From Liolophura sinensis (Eukaryota; Mollusca; Polyplacophora; Chitonida; Chitonidae), in assembly GCF_032854445.1 (NCBI RefSeq), contig NC_088295.1:60743249-60807248 (forward strand): a DNA stretch of 64,000 nt, given 5' to 3'. The notes beneath the pieces were generated by a model. It saw only the letters and a program-made list of their open reading frames with translations. It was not told where the DNA came from and made no database searches. The translations under genes were made by a program, and so were the position numbers. Of this stretch, positions 9,542-22,510 are shown piece after piece (position 1 is the stretch's first letter; the number at the start of each line of letters is the position of its first letter).

Positions 9542-12500
9542 CTGGGGAAGTAAATGGAGAAGAATAAAGTATACATCTGCGTTAACCACGCCGGCATATT
9601 TGTAGCTTTGATGGCCGTATCTTATAAGAAATTATCCCCAATTTATTATGCTCGGTTTATTTATTAGTTTATTTTTCTTAAAGGTCAAAAGATAAAATCC
9701 AGAAAGAGGCCCATTATCACGTATATAATACGTTAATCAAGACTATAATAATGGAACACATAATTCTATGCGTCAAAAGAGACATTTATATAAGGGTCGT
9801 CAACTCCATTGTATGTTCCGTGTCAATCATCACAAGGGCATTTCCCTTTTAACACAAACCACCAGAGAACCAAGAAAGGTTCTACAGTTGTCTACAGCTA
9901 ACAAAACATCTATACAATTAAATAAATAAGACGGACCAAGATAGTAAAGCAAATGTTAAAATGGCAAATTACCAGCACCCCTTAATGTTAATATATCAAC
10001 ACTTTCTTCACTACTGTGTCGGTTGATGTCTATATCGGCACACTTTCTAATTCCTCATACATTGAAAGACATAGCAGTAAATGAATCAAACATCATTAAC
10101 TGTCGTGTACAGGCAATTCATGATCACCGATGTATTGGGTGATGTGAACTTTGTAGATAACATCCATATATATGCGGAGTTCAGCCTTCTATCCGCTTGA
10201 AATGGTGTAATATTTCATCTGCAATTTTATTTCATTCTGTGCAAGAAGTGAATAAATAGTGAGTCGACCAGAGGTTAAACTACAACGAATAATAGCTCGT
10301 GCTTTTCTATCCAATATGTGAAACAGAACGCGTGTAAATGTTTTGTTTTTTTTATCTTTTTTTTTCGGGTTGGGGGATGGCGGTGGGTATTTAAATAATA
10401 AATATTAATGATTAATAATAAATAATATAATAAATGCGTGCCTGGTAAAAAAAATACTTTCTGATACTTTCTACAACATTGACCTTTTATTTTCGGTTGT
10501 TCTCTATTACTGATTTTTTTAATCTCCCAAAAATGTGTTTTTTCAAAAAAGACATTTTAACTTATTAAAAAGTACACGAAAAGCATGCTTCATTCTGAAT
10601 GGAAACCATTTTAAACACACCATATGTATACTATTTGTAAGACAGGTCAGAATCTCTGTGCACACTGCCTGTTCCATAAACACAATTCCTTTTAAAGCAA
10701 CCTCAGGGAAAATGAATAATGAAATGGTACGAAATTTGAAAATTAGTTAGAGTGTGGGTTCTTAAAGTTTAACGTCATACATAACAATTTTTCAGTCATA
10801 TGAGGACGAAGGAGTACTCAGAGAGCATGTAGGGTGCCTCCTTGTTGTACGAGGGATTCTCACAGCTCTTTGATGTCTAGTACTGCTTTACTGTGACGAC
10901 TTACTGAAGGCAAGTAAGCCGCGCTACCCGAGCCATTATACTGATTCGGCTCAACCGTTCGTTGCACGCCAAACCAGTAAGCTACAACTTCCTGTTTTAA
11001 AGTCTTTGGTATTGACCCTGGATATAACTCTCAGACGGGACGCTTTAATAACTAAGCTATCGGGTAGGGTTAATTTGAAAAGGAAAACAAAAGTCACTGA
11101 GGTTTGAGGTACGTGTACAACCAAGTACGAGTATCCCCAAGGCAAACACGTCGTTAGAAATTAGAATGTTGAATTCTCATCAGTTAACACACACGCTGAA
11201 ATTACAATTCATTACAGGAAGTCAGTGTAGAATATTCCTGAAAACTGATTTATTTAACAACTAATTCTGCAGATGGAAAACCTCCCACTCATCAAGGTAT
11301 TTATGTATCTGTGTATTACGGATCTCTGTTATCACACCGGCAAATGGGTTGAAAGAGTTTAATGGGTGAGAGGACAAGATGCTGGCCTATCAATCCCTAT
11401 GATACACAACATGGGGACAAGCGCACCTTGCTTACAACATCAGGCAGAGAAGCTCAGGTGACCACATGCCCAATTCAGTGTTTGTTAAAGATCGTTTGTC
11501 CTCTGTCGTTACAGTGTGCATGTGTGTCCATCATGCGAGAGAATTAAACTGTAGATAGTTGAGTTGAGTTAGCTGTAGATAGAAGCCTCTAAGGGTCTTT
11601 TGATGTGATACTCCCGCAATTTCGTTCACACTGAACATAGTATGACAAACAACAGAGGTTGGTTTACTGCGATGACGGTTTTTTCGTTCACCTATAAATC
11701 AAACACACAAAGCACAGGCGTTTCTAGGGGTCTTTTGATGTGATATTTACACACATTTCTATTCAGTTACATCTTGTTTATACTGAACATTTTATGACAA
11801 ACATGAACAACGCCCAGGTCATTGAGATCACGGTGATGAGGCAGTGATATCTCAACATTTGTTTCTAATAATACTTAATACATATGCCTTTGTTTTATCT
11901 AAAGTATCCACAACATCATTGTAACAAACAGTTTTTTTGCTAACACGAGTGATAAAGAAGTCTACGTGCGTCGCATCGGTCCAAAGGTCAAGCTTGTCTG
12001 GTGGTGACAGTGATATAAAACGAGTGTTGAGATCAGCACATGCGCTGTGAGGAGTGTACACAGTTACCACAAGACAACATTGACCTTGCATGTGCGACAC
12101 ACGCAGGTTTATTTGGAATCAACGTCATTAGTGGTGATTTATTCTTAACATTTTGTTTAATGTTGATTAGAGTGTTGATGATGTTTAAAGAGATCTGCAA
12201 CTCTTTATTTTCACACTAAATGTTCCCTAGAAACAATATTTATGTTATTTTTTTCTGTCATCTGCATTTGAAAAAATAATATGTTATCTAGTTCCATTAA
12301 AAAAACATTTAAGAAAACTTTGGCGGTTTGCCTATCTTGTCGGCCTCGGAACCCTTGCCGGGTGACTTCGTGCTATGGAAATCTGCCGGTATTATGAACC
12401 AAAAAAACCTACAAAGCATTGACAAATCCATGCATTACCCATTCTTTTACAGAAGCCATTGTATGACCTAGTCTACATCCCGCTACGTGTGCATCGCTTT

Positions 12501-13221
12501 AGTTGCAGCCTGAAAATCAAATAAGTAAAACTGTTTTGCGACAAATATATTTAAACAGTAGGCACGGAGCTGCATATGATCCCTATAAAAACGTGTACAG
12601 ATAAGGGATTGGGCGATATGATCAACGAATTTCGCTCATATACTAACAAGAATTGTACATTCATAAAATGATGGAGGTATCGGTGGAGAATTTGGCACGG
12701 TTTCGCTCTGTACATAATATACATTTTTAAAGCTATGTTGAGCGATACCGGATGACGCAGTCAGTCTAGCGGATTATGAGTGACAGTTACGAGAATAGAT
12801 TTTTTCTCTCCACACTCGTCTTGATACCTACCTGCAGTTTGGCAGGCCCGGAGCTAATAATCTACAGTGACAGTGACGAGAAATAGTTTTTCTCCCCACA
12901 CTGGTCTTGACACCTATCTGCAGCTTTGCAGGCCCAGCGCTGGTGATCTATGTTAATTGTTATTTTTTGTCTTAAGTTGTTGATAAGTTCCTCAAAGAAA
13001 CAGATTTTTATTTCAGGTATAGTGAAATAAAAAGTGTGCAAATATATATATAAATAAAGTAAATGTTGATACATGGCCTGGCAGAAGAGTTTGTGACAGC
13101 CAAGTTTGGCTATTATCACAGGTGACCACAATAAATTATCCTTTCGATGCTATAAGATCCCGTGAATAGAATTCAGAATAGCAATTGGTGATAACAGCCA
13201 GTGATATCCTCAACACCTTAC
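9542..13221 (-). other. Intron between Ig6 and Ig7, with local duplications
   Basis: 3.7 kb without exons. It holds a direct repeat pair (about 11585-11680 and 11720-11820, sharing GGGTCTTTTGATGTGATA), the dispersed repeat at 11985-12070, and a tandem duplication of period 87 (12781 and 12868, sharing GACGAGAA-like and CCTGCAG text). No recognisable transposon protein. Confidence 0.5.
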
Positions 13222-13500
13222 CTCGAACCTTAATTTCCAGTTGTCCCCACTGAACGTCTCCAAACCCGTTACTAGCTCCACACCGGTATACACCCAGATC
13301 TCTGAAGGTTACATTGCTTAGGGACAGAGATTTCTCATGGCTGTTGTTTGTCAGTGGTAAAAGATGGTCTCCAATGGTGCGACTCCAGGAAGAGTAGGTG
13401 TAGTTTTGTGGAGCAGCTTCAGCACGACATTCCAACTGCAGAGGGTTTCCTTCTGTGACATTTTCTTCTGACACCAGAACCACAGAAACATTCGGGGCAT
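13222..13500 (-). CDS. Ig-superfamily receptor, Ig domain 6
   Basis: 279-nt exon, phase 1-1, acceptor TTTTCCAAG|ATGCC and donor CGAG|GTAAGG. Canonical I-set-like domain: APNVSVVLVSEENVTEG, B-strand Cys in LQLECRAEAAP, Trp in YSSWSR, and LGVYRCGASNGFGDV with the F-strand Cys and the usual G-x-G turn. N-x-S/T sequons at NVT, NYT, NNS/NSH and NVT. No anomalies. Confidence 0.85.
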
Positions 13501-14447
13501 CTTGGAAAATTCAACGGGAAAAACATTTCAAATGTCCTTAGAAAGAGATGCCCGGTTTGAATTGACAATCACAACATGGGTACAGCACTACTCGGCTTAT
13601 TGTATTTGACCTAAAATGTCGTGGAAGGCTAAGACAGTTGCTTTACGTTCTGGGATATATGTTGGTCCTTGAAAAAGGTCTTTGAAGGATTATTTATAAG
13701 GTAGGATGATATCATGTGGAAAACTCAAAAGTTTCAATATGATTTTTTATGATCTTTACTTGTGTCTAAAAATACCCTTTCTTGGCGCAAAGTGTTCGGT
13801 CAAGTATAGTATTTGCTTGTTTGTAATTAAGGGAGTTTACTCAAGATGGTTTCCCTAATTCGACTGATTTCAGATTTATTTGTAAAAAAAAACCTCAGTG
13901 TCCGAAACTCACCCATATTTCTCATGTACTCGGAGCAAAACCCTGACCCAACCGCGTGATCTAACCACCGAGAGCTTTAGTTGATACTATGACATATTTA
14001 ATCACATCTGAGTCTTTTTATTATTCAAAGTCATATGTAATACAAGTGACTGTATGTGTTTTATCACACACCACGTATCACGTATATGTACCACGCTGTG
14101 TGACTTTCTCCTTGAGATGTATTAATTCACGTTGGACAGTTCATGTTAAAAATTCAAGCATTTCAATATCCTTAAAAGATGTTTATCCTTAATCATGGTT
14201 TTTCTTATCTACGTGGGCATTTTCATATACACTAACATACCCTGAATGTGGAAATCTTAGTCGCTGTAATTGTCAACTAAACATAATCAATGGTGAATAG
14301 TGACCGCCAACTGATACGTGACATCAAAGATCCACAAGACGTCAAATATACAATTTAATGATGTAATACGAAACTAACTTTTGAGAAACTGGAAAAGTCG
14401 AATTTATGATAATCATAATGATTTACTATGTCAAAAAGAACACTTAC

Positions 14448-14717
14448 AGTACACAGTGACATTGACTGTCCTCTCTGCTCCTCTCCCCACACTATTGTTA
14501 GCTGTCACGGTGTAGATTCCAGAGTCAGTCCTGCTGATCTTGCTGAACCTGACCACAGACGTATATCTGTGATTTGTCACGCTCACGTTACTCGGCTGAG
14601 CTCCGCGACTCCAGCTTATCGTGGGCTCAGGCTTAGCCCAGGTAGTACAGGAGAGCTCAGCTGTGACATTTTCCACGAAAATGTACGATGTATTACAGCT
14701 GGTAAACATGGGCTCGT
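14448..14717 (-). CDS. Ig-superfamily receptor, Ig domain 5 (F-strand cysteine absent)
   Basis: 270-nt exon, the shortest Ig exon, phase 1-1, with a strong acceptor (TTTTTCCAG|ACGAG) and consensus donor (TACT|GTAAGT). Encodes an I-set-like domain: TAELSCTTWAKPEPTISWSR (B-strand Cys and C-strand Trp), then RTDSGIYTVTANNSVG, a textbook E-F turn and F strand in which the expected Cys two residues after Tyr is Val. A separate Cys near the start (TSCNTS) might pair with the B-strand Cys instead. The reading frame is intact, so this is a substitution and not a pseudogene sign. Confidence 0.82.
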
Positions 14718-16799
14718 CTGGAAAAATAAGCAGTTATCAATTAGTGCACTACTAAGAAAAAGACACATGAGAAAACGAACATGAAGTTATCTACAGTGTG
14801 TTTCTAATTCATAAGTTAACCCAAACTGTGTTATAATTTTGTTTCACTTGGTCAAAATCGCATTAAAATCCGATAAACGCCCTGAAAATGTTAACGTCGA
14901 AGTGTGTTGTCTGTTATGCAGCTAAACTGATGATATAGTCATATAATTCTTGCATGAAAAATGCATACCTGAGACAAAAAGGAAAGTTGTTCAGGGGTAA
15001 CTTCGTCCATTACATTGTGATTCAGGGATATACGAGTATAATTGAGTCCATACGCCTAAATATGGTATACAGCTATTTCGTGATAAGTATTGTTGATCTA
15101 AATTTTGTTTTTACTGGAAGAGATACATCGCTTGTGAGACAAAATATTGGGGTTTTTTTCGCGATCAAAAGCAAATCAACAATATGGATTAATATTGTTC
15201 ACAAGTCTTAAACCCGTATTTGAGTCCATATGGAAAACACTACAGAAGACAACCGTACTGAGTTCGAAGAAGTAAGTGAAATAACCCATGCATGTCCATT
15301 TCAATTAAGAGTTAGAAACTGATGAACAACAAAACTGACACAAAGCTGAACATGTCTCGGGAGTAAACTTTTTGATACATAGAGATAAATGAAAATACAT
15401 GCTTTGTTCGGATCTTTAGTAAAAGTGAAGGTAGAACACACGATGCACGCCGTAATGTTAGTTTACATTTCCACACTTTACACCAGATATTCTCAGTCTC
15501 AAAGAAATGCAGACAGGGACCTTCCTCATGCTGAACGTGAAGTGAATGTTTAATTCAGCCTTTTTCAGTCGAAATTAAGATGATGATCTGATACCATGCA
15601 TGCGCTCTTCTGGCTGGAACCCGAGCTTTTAAACTTTGAAATTCAATATTAAACTTTAAATAATCGTTTCATTATTGTCAGTTTTACTCTCATGGCAGCG
15701 TCTTTACGGCAATCGGGCCACGGACCATCGAGGGGTCTTGTGTCATCATAAGAGTCTGGACCATAGCCTAATGAGCTGGGATACACTTTTACTCCCTCTC
15801 CACGTTTAATCTTAAAGGTGGAGAAAATATAAAAATGACATGAAGTTCAGATGAAGGAGTGGGAGAAATTATTCTTACACGTGGTCTTCAATATTTTTCC
15901 TATTTTCCTTAACGAGAAAAAACACTTGAAAATAATGTTTGTATAGTGGGTATTTGGGAGCACATTTTGGTATTTATAAGTCTTTGTTTAATAATGTCAT
16001 AAAGGAGGATGTAACACAGGTTTAATCAATATATTTGCACTAGAATTTGCTCTTTTCAGCTAACAAATGTTTTAAAACCAACATTTGGATCATATTTAAA
16101 TTTTAATATGCTCATAAATATTATCATAATTTAGGTTAAATGCATATGTTTCGATATAAGCAACAAATTTACACTGAAATAAATTTATTAGACAAGTATA
16201 ACATCCTTGTTTAGAATATTATTATGCAACAACGATAAATACCAAAAGTTGGTCACAAATACCCACCATACAAAAAAAAATATTTTCAAATACCCTTTTC
16301 TCATGAAAAAAAATCAAAAAAATATTAAAGATCATAGTTGCAAATACGTTTTGATGGTCTTTGCATCATTTTAGGTTTTCTTCTACTTTAACAAAAAAAT
16401 TTATTTATTTTTCACTTTTATGTGTTGACAGTCCCTCCCCCATTTAATTAATGCACATAAGTCTACGTGTTTTGTATTTTGCCATACATCTGTTGGAAAT
16501 GGTCTTCTTTATGTGATAAGAAGTATTTTAGATATGTCGTCTTAGGGTTAGAACTGCTACATATTTGGCCTGGGCTCATCCCTCGTCGTTTTACCCTTCG
16601 TCATTGGTCCGTTGAGTGCACTTTCCAGTGGGGAAATGTTTAGTATAGCCTTACTTAATGGCATACGGTTTGGACTATGCTGTAATATGTAGTCTGAAAC
16701 AACAGAAATTAAAAAAAAACATACATGGACATTATGACCAATCAACAAATTATAAAGATGTTCATATTAAAGCTGCATTCATAATGAAGAAAGACTTAC
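14718..16799 (-). other. Intron between Ig4 and Ig5
   Basis: 2.1 kb, AT-rich. No exon, RNA gene or named repeat seen. Confidence 0.4.
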
Positions 16800-17135
16800 A
16801 CCTGACATCCAATGTTAGGTTGGAAGATACACGTTTACTGCTTCGAATACCAGATCTCCGAGCTCCACATCTGATGACGTCACCATCCTGTAATCGATCA
16901 ACCCTCACTTTGTACCTTTGTGTTGTCAGGCAACCGTGATTGTGCCCTGGCGGTGAGCTGACCTCTGATATCTCTGCTGCTGATATAGGACTGCTGTTGT
17001 TTTTCCAGGAGAGGACGGCAGCAGGATTGGATTCACTGGCGTTACATGTAAATGTCACGTTGGTGTTTTCTGTGACTGTGACTGTGTTTCCCGATTGTCC
17101 GGAATCTGCTCGGAGCTGTATACTGTCAGGCCCGA
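16800..17135 (-). CDS. Ig-superfamily receptor, Ig domain 4
   Basis: 336-nt exon, phase 1-1, acceptor ATGTTTGTAG|TCGGG and consensus donor AGGT|GTAAGT. Starts GPDSIQLRADSG. B-strand cysteine in VTFTCNASESNP, tryptophan in AVLSWKNN, F-strand cysteine in DGDVIRCGARR. This arrangement (x-G-P-D start, N-P after the first Cys, D-G-D-x-I/Y-x-C) is typical of C2-type Ig domains in nephrin/kirre-type adhesion molecules. Several N-glycosylation sequons. Confidence 0.83.
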
Positions 17136-18149
17136 CTACAAACATAAACAAACATGACATATATTACGGTCAATAGAAACACAAATAGCCCACCACATGG
17201 TGCTTATATGCATCATTTTCCCATGAGAGGTTTTGAATATAATAGTCATCTTGATATAATTATTTGGAATTTGGGCATTATACGATATAAATGTAATACC
17301 ATCATTGTAACGGTCTGTATGTACGCGCCAAATGTCTTTATATGTAATAAAATATTGTGAAACACAAATACAGCATATATACTTTATTGTGGACCTCCCT
17401 GTCTGTACTCCAGCGTGAACTTTGCAATCAGCCGAACAAAAAAGTCTTAATTCCTATACAGTCAATATAGAGTGGAGAATTTCTAACACACCTAATTCAT
17501 TGCCTGGTAGAAAGAAAGAGAAATCAGAACGGTATCCGAGCTTATAACACATTTATACACCATTTTTGGTAAAGCAGAAAGACTAACTGCACACTGACGG
17601 AAAACGACGAAAAACATAACATGATATCCAACGTTTAATCAGTTAGGAGAGGGCCAGTATCAAATTTGGAAGGTCTCACTTCTAAAATGTTTATCTTTTT
17701 AGAAATCGTGCTAACAAGATAACACATTAAAAAGACAAGAATAAAAAGAAATGATCAAGTTTAAAACCTATAAAATTTAGAGAAAAATAATAATAGAAAA
17801 ACCCACTTCTCCTGAGTTCATAATTTAACTAGGTCGTTTGCACATTGAGAAAAAATTGTGTGCTAGAAAAGACATGTACCAGCATGGGAAGCCTTATCAT
17901 GTCCAAAGGCAATACAAATGCACACGCTCTAGTACGCGTAGATATGAGTTGTATGTCAAAGGGGAATCAGTTATAAAGGAAATGTGTAAAATCTACGACG
18001 ATTTATTCTTCTTGCACTGTTGTATGACACCGTAATAATAAATTAATGATTTTATGTGGAAAAAATCTCTGTTATTTTATCTTCGACTACATGTGTATAC
18101 TTGTATGTTATGTTAGTACCTACGATCAAAGTACAAGATGTTCTATGGT

Positions 18150-18390
18150 GGTGGAAATATTCTTGAGAACGGCGTAAAACACTAATCAAATAAATAAATA
18201 AATCTATAGTGGTGGAAAATTACTTCACGATATTTTTAACACTCTGTCACGAGTGCCTGTACGCACATAACGTATATTTTATGTACGAGACTGTATGCTA
18301 CATGTAGACACGGTCGTATAAATAAAATATTCTTGAATGCAGCGTAAAACACCAGTCTAACAAATAAATAAATAAATAAATAAATACAAT
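18150..18390 (+). repeat. Two SINE tail fragments
   Basis: Two short 3' fragments of the SINE family, at about 18153-18203 and 18318-18387, each with the AAATATTCTTGA motif and an (AAATA)n tail. They lie in the intron between Ig3 and Ig4. Confidence 0.7.
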
Positions 18391-18542
18391 CACTCAAGCT
18401 TTGTATTTATCATCGCCTAGAAAAATCTATACTTGACAAAAAGATTGGCAATTGACAATTATAATCAATCATATGGAGTCATTGTGCCAAGCAAATAATC
18501 ATTAAATTAAAAACACCTGTTGGGATATTTAGTGTTGTCACC

Positions 18543-18705
18543 GAGAATACATAGATACATATATACATACATACATACATGTACATAGGGCCTACACACG
18601 CGCATACATAGATACACGGATACAAGCACACATACATGTACACAGGGCCTATACACACACACATACATACATAAATACACACATACATTAATACATACAT
18701 TTTAC
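18543..18705. repeat. CATA-type simple repeat
   Basis: Imperfect (TACA)n with an internal duplicated phrase (GTACATAGGGCCTA / GTACACAGGGCCTA). Low-complexity sequence; the reading frame through it is not a gene. Confidence 0.85.
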
Positions 18706-18815
18706 CTACATACATTTACTGTCTTTTGTTGAACTTTACATAGTGCCATAGATTTAAAGGAGTATAAAACTGATCGATACACAAGTAACTAAAATGTAAA
18801 AATGTTTAAACGTAC

Positions 18816-19112
18816 ACAACACATTGAATGTTATGCTTTTCTGCCCTGTCCATCTTGATAACGTCCCGTTTTGACTCCCCTTACACACACACGTCTTCTG
18901 GTTCTGGGACGGACCGACGGTTATACTGCTATTGATCTGCTGGCTTCCATCGTTACCAGGGACTGTGTTTGTCTGACCACACCCCGAAGACCAGGCGAGT
19001 GTTGTTTGGGGATTCCCCTTTCCCACCTGGCAGGTCAAGGTCACTTGTTGTCCAGACTCCACGGCTGTGTTGTTAACATAGCCTGACACGCTGACGCCAA
19101 TCTGTGGAGGAT
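18816..19112 (-). CDS. Ig-superfamily receptor, Ig domain 3
   Basis: 297-nt exon, phase 1-1, acceptor TTTGTATAG|ATCCTCC and donor TTGT|GTACGT. Starts PPQIGVSVSGYVNN; the B-strand cysteine is in QVTLTCQV, a C-strand tryptophan in TLAWSSGCG, and the F-strand region reads KTCVCKGSQNG, a C-x-C in place of the usual Y-x-C. The odd number of cysteines leaves alternative pairings open. The PP start just after the splice junction is typical of linkers between successive Ig domains. Confidence 0.8.
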
Positions 19113-19347
19113 CTATACAAAATATATAAACTGCTGTATATTTTACACATATACAAACAGGCTACGTACATGCAAATCCATTTCTTATCCTGAGAAATCA
19201 AGGATACTAGCTGAATTAATTAGGTTATTATCTGCAGTCTGCAGGTTATTAAGTTACAGAAAACAAGTTTATATATAAAGTAAGATGGATTGGCATATCG
19301 TCGTTTGAGGTTGAGCGAAACATGGACAATTCTGAGTTAGTTGCATG

Positions 19348-19349
<2 letters not shown>

Positions 19350-19443
<94 letters not shown>

Positions 19444-19449
19444 TATATT
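19350..19449. repeat. (TA)n microsatellite
   Basis: About 100 bp of almost pure TA in the intron between Ig2 and Ig3. Likely length-polymorphic, and a cruciform-prone site. Confidence 0.95.
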
Positions 19450-19753
19450 GAACCTGCTTAACACACATGTAATACATGCATGTTAGTTTGTACAAAATGC
19501 ACAGTTGATATTAACAAAAGTGGCGCCTTCTCATTCTAGAAACACACTATAATTGTAAATTAGATGACTGGTACATGTAAATTTGAATATTCAACTATCA
19601 TTGTTATTGAGTTCCACGATAAACGGATAGAAAACAAAATTTGTCTTCAGTTCATGACACATGTAGCCGCATTAACACATAGTACGACACATTTGTTCCT
19701 AGAACTAACAAAATATGCATAATATGATTGTTGTTATTTATGTGAACACTCAC

Positions 19754-20065
19754 ACTGTACATTGAGTGTGTAGACTTGTGAGCGTACAGGAGGATCCGTC
19801 ACACTGTTGGAGGCGTCACAGTACAGTTCAGCTCCGTTCTCCTCGGCCGTAGCAGTAAATGTAAATGTCCGGGTTGTGGTCTGCACCGAGCTGGAGTTCC
19901 GGTTACAGTCACGTGGGTCTATTTCCCGGACATTACCGGATCTCCGTATGTATGACCTTACACAGGCCTGAGGTTTACTGGCCCAGGGCACACAGGTAAA
20001 GTTGGTGGGTTGACCGGCTAGCACGGTATGTGGAGGGTTCGTCAGGGTCACCCGAGTTACCATTA
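19754..20065 (-). CDS. Ig-superfamily receptor, Ig domain 2
   Basis: 312-nt exon, phase 1-1, acceptor CTTCTTAG|TAATGG and near-consensus donor CAGT|GTGAGT. Encodes an Ig domain beginning MVTRVTLTNPP, with B-strand cysteine in NFTCVPW, F-strand cysteine in GAELYCDASN, and two further cysteines (QACVRS, RDCNRN). The second cysteine pair resembles C2-set domains of nephrin and CD80-like families. Several N-x-S/T sequons are present. It follows the longest intron of the gene. Confidence 0.82.
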
Positions 20066-20359
20066 CTAAGAAGATGAAATATTACACATTTTATTTGGAA
20101 AATTGTTTGATGACAATCAGAAAAGATATATAAAGGTGAATTGTCTAGTTCAAGAAGTTTGATCTAATTCAAGGTCCGACAGCTTATTTGTCTTGCACGC
20201 GACCTCAGTTCGCTGTAAGAGCCAGACAAGTTGTCCACATCTTGACAAAAACGTACTACCGAGACACAGATTCGAAAGCATCTCCTTAGTTGAGGTCAAA
20301 GTGCAATAAACCTATGGATTTCTACTTTCTTCCGTCACATAAGTGAAATAACTGCTTAA

Positions 20360-20845
20360 GGCTGAAGACACACTAGGCGGATTTTTTCGCTTAGAGCGAC
20401 GAACTTGTCCGTTAGCGTAACACGTTGGCGATATTCGCAGCATGGGTTGCAGACACCCAGATTAGCGGATTTTTGCATCCGTCTTGATCATAGAGTCATG
20501 TCATATTACCTAGTAAATCATGTGACGCAAATAAAACGCCACGGCTGAACAATTCCATTTTGTCTGCTTGGTATTCTCGGTTGGTGAAATTCGCTGGAAT
20601 GGACACACTAAGCGGGCAGAGAGTAATTTGTCTTTTTGGGTAGTATCCGACATGTTCCATGTCGGAAAGTGAATTTCGGAGCGGACAATTAAGATCGCTT
20701 GTGAAATACGCCGTCACCGACGCGGACACACTAGATAGATTTTTAAAAATTCAAGAAATGCGTCTGTTTCCCCGGTTTGAGCATACCCAGAGTAAGACTT
20801 CATCATGACTGTATCGCCTTAAAGCCAGGGACACACTACACGGAT
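20360..20845. repeat. Degenerate repeat with recurrent GACACACTA motif
   Basis: GACACACTA followed by a GGATTTTT-like phrase recurs near 20366, 20597, 20725 and 20831. This looks like the debris of a transposon or an old tandem array; the family is unknown. Confidence 0.35.
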
Positions 20846-21337
20846 TTATTCGTTTCAAGAGACAAAATCCACTTGAGGCCCGTTCAAACGATGTGTTTTA
20901 TCGTGTAAAACTTAAATTATACGACAAATGTTAGCTTATGAAAATAGGAGTTGGACCGACCAGTGACGCATAAAATTTGTCCAGTACGAGTTGTATGAAA
21001 TAGGTTATGCATCATTTCTGTACGATTTGTTGGATGGCGTGATCAGTCAGAGCGCGCTTTAAGATCACGTGGTATTCGCAGCCACCGATGGCATTAACGA
21101 TTATACCGAAACACTGGTGTCGCAGGCCTAGCCTAGCCAGTCGTGTGACCTTCATAGCCGTTATTGTAACGAAAATTGTCCCCATAAGCTGGTGACACCG
21201 GTGTTTCCGCGTGATCGTAAACACCCCTAGAAATAATGGCGCCTCCTCCATCGAAGCGGAGAGCCGTAGAGCTTTCTCGAGTGGGTACTGACAGGTTTAT
21301 TGGGTTTCTTTCAGAGGCATTTAGGAATTGGGATGGT

Positions 21338-21865
21338 ATAGATTGACAGAGGCATTACTTATGGATAACAATTCTTGGATTTATTGTGTTGGTGACGTTT
21401 CGATGTAGGTTCATACATCGTTATCAAACCATATGAACATACAGAGAAACAAGACAAAATATATACAGTAAGAGAGTGAGTGGTGTCAAAAACAGACAAC
21501 AATGTAATATAGATAGTAACTTCAGGGTTAATAATGGCTTCAGGGTTTAAGGCGATCACTGTCTAATCTGATGAGGTCATTGTAGGCGCTCGGTAGGTGG
21601 TACCCGCTGTCTCGGTTAAGCTGAGGATTGTGTCGTCGGATCATGATGGCTTCCAGCAGTTTCCTTCTTTTATAGTTTGACTGGTTATTTTGTAGGGTAT
21701 GAACTGTGTTCCATTGGAGATGGTGTTCTGGATGGGCTCTGATGTGGTCACGCAACAAACATCTGTCATATGGTTTGATAACGATGTAAGAACCTACATC
21801 GAAACGTCAGCAACACAATAAATCCAGGAATTGTTATCCATAAGTAATGCCTCTGTCAAGGTTTA
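21338..21865 (-). mobile_element. Penelope-like retroelement fragment with inverted termini
   Basis: The minus frame 21758-21540 reads DHIRAHPEHHLQWNTVHTL, then KRRKLLEAIMIRRHNPQLNR and DSGYHLP. This matches the C-terminal end of the GIY-YIG endonuclease region of Penelope-like elements (conserved K-R-x-L-x-E-A-I and L-N-R-D-x-G). The fragment is flanked by inverted copies of about 100 bp (21340-21440 and 21765-21862). Each can be read as TTGATAAC, a 6-bp stem (GATGTA/TACATC), then GAAACGTC, resembling the hammerhead ribozyme of such elements with two core changes. It is 5'-truncated; no reverse transcriptase is seen. Confidence 0.6.
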
Positions 21866-22130
21866 TTGGGTACAATGGGTAACATGAGAGTCTGTGGATG
21901 GTATTGTGACAACTAGGGTCATATTTACGTCCACGAGACAAAAGCATGTAACACACGCATTCAGCCCATACCATGTTCACCTATCAAAAAGACGTCTAAA
22001 AACCATGCTCTGGCAAATCAACTCGAGTTTGGCATGGACAATCGGCTACGGACCCGACATGCTGTCTGATGGAAGTTCCATTCCTGAACATTTCACAACA
22101 AACAAGTAAACATCAGCGAGATAAATTTCC

Positions 22131-22510
22131 CTATGTTTGTAACAAGCAAGAACTACATTTCTCCATGCGTGTAACAGGCACCAAACACATTTCCTCGTGT
22201 CTGTAGTAAATATCTGTCACATTTCTACATATCTGTAGTAAGTATTTGTCACATTTCTTTCGTGTATGTTGTAAGCATCTGTCGCATTTCCGCGTGTCTG
22301 TCGTAAGCATCTGTCGCATTTCCGCGTGTCTGCCGTAAGCATCTGTCGCATTTCCGCGTGTTTGTCGTAAGCATCTGTCACTCTTCAACACGTCTAATTG
22401 ACATCTGTCACATTTCTACATGTCCGTAGTAAGAACCTGTCACATTTCCCCATGTCTATATATAAGCAACATGTCCCTTTTCAACATGTTTACAGTAATG
22501 TACTGGTCAC
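22131..22510. repeat. 32-bp minisatellite, about 11 copies
   Basis: Unit like CATCTGTCGCATTTCCGCGT plus GTCTGTCGTAAG, starting at 22276, 22308 and 22340 (period 32), with diverged units on both sides. The cysteine-rich open frame across it is a repeat artefact. Confidence 0.85.

Noticed and set aside
18479-18715. Open frame rich in Y, C and V
   Set aside because: It is the translation of the CATA-type simple repeat.
19249-19464. Open frame with a long IYIYIY run
   Set aside because: It is the translation of the (TA)n microsatellite.
21012-21251. Open frame in a GC-richer stretch, considered as a transposase piece
   Set aside because: Neither strand showed a motif specific enough to name a family.
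22131-22391. Cysteine- and arginine-rich repeat protein
   Set aside because: It arises from the 32-bp minisatellite; the period is not a multiple of three, so the apparent repeats shift frame.
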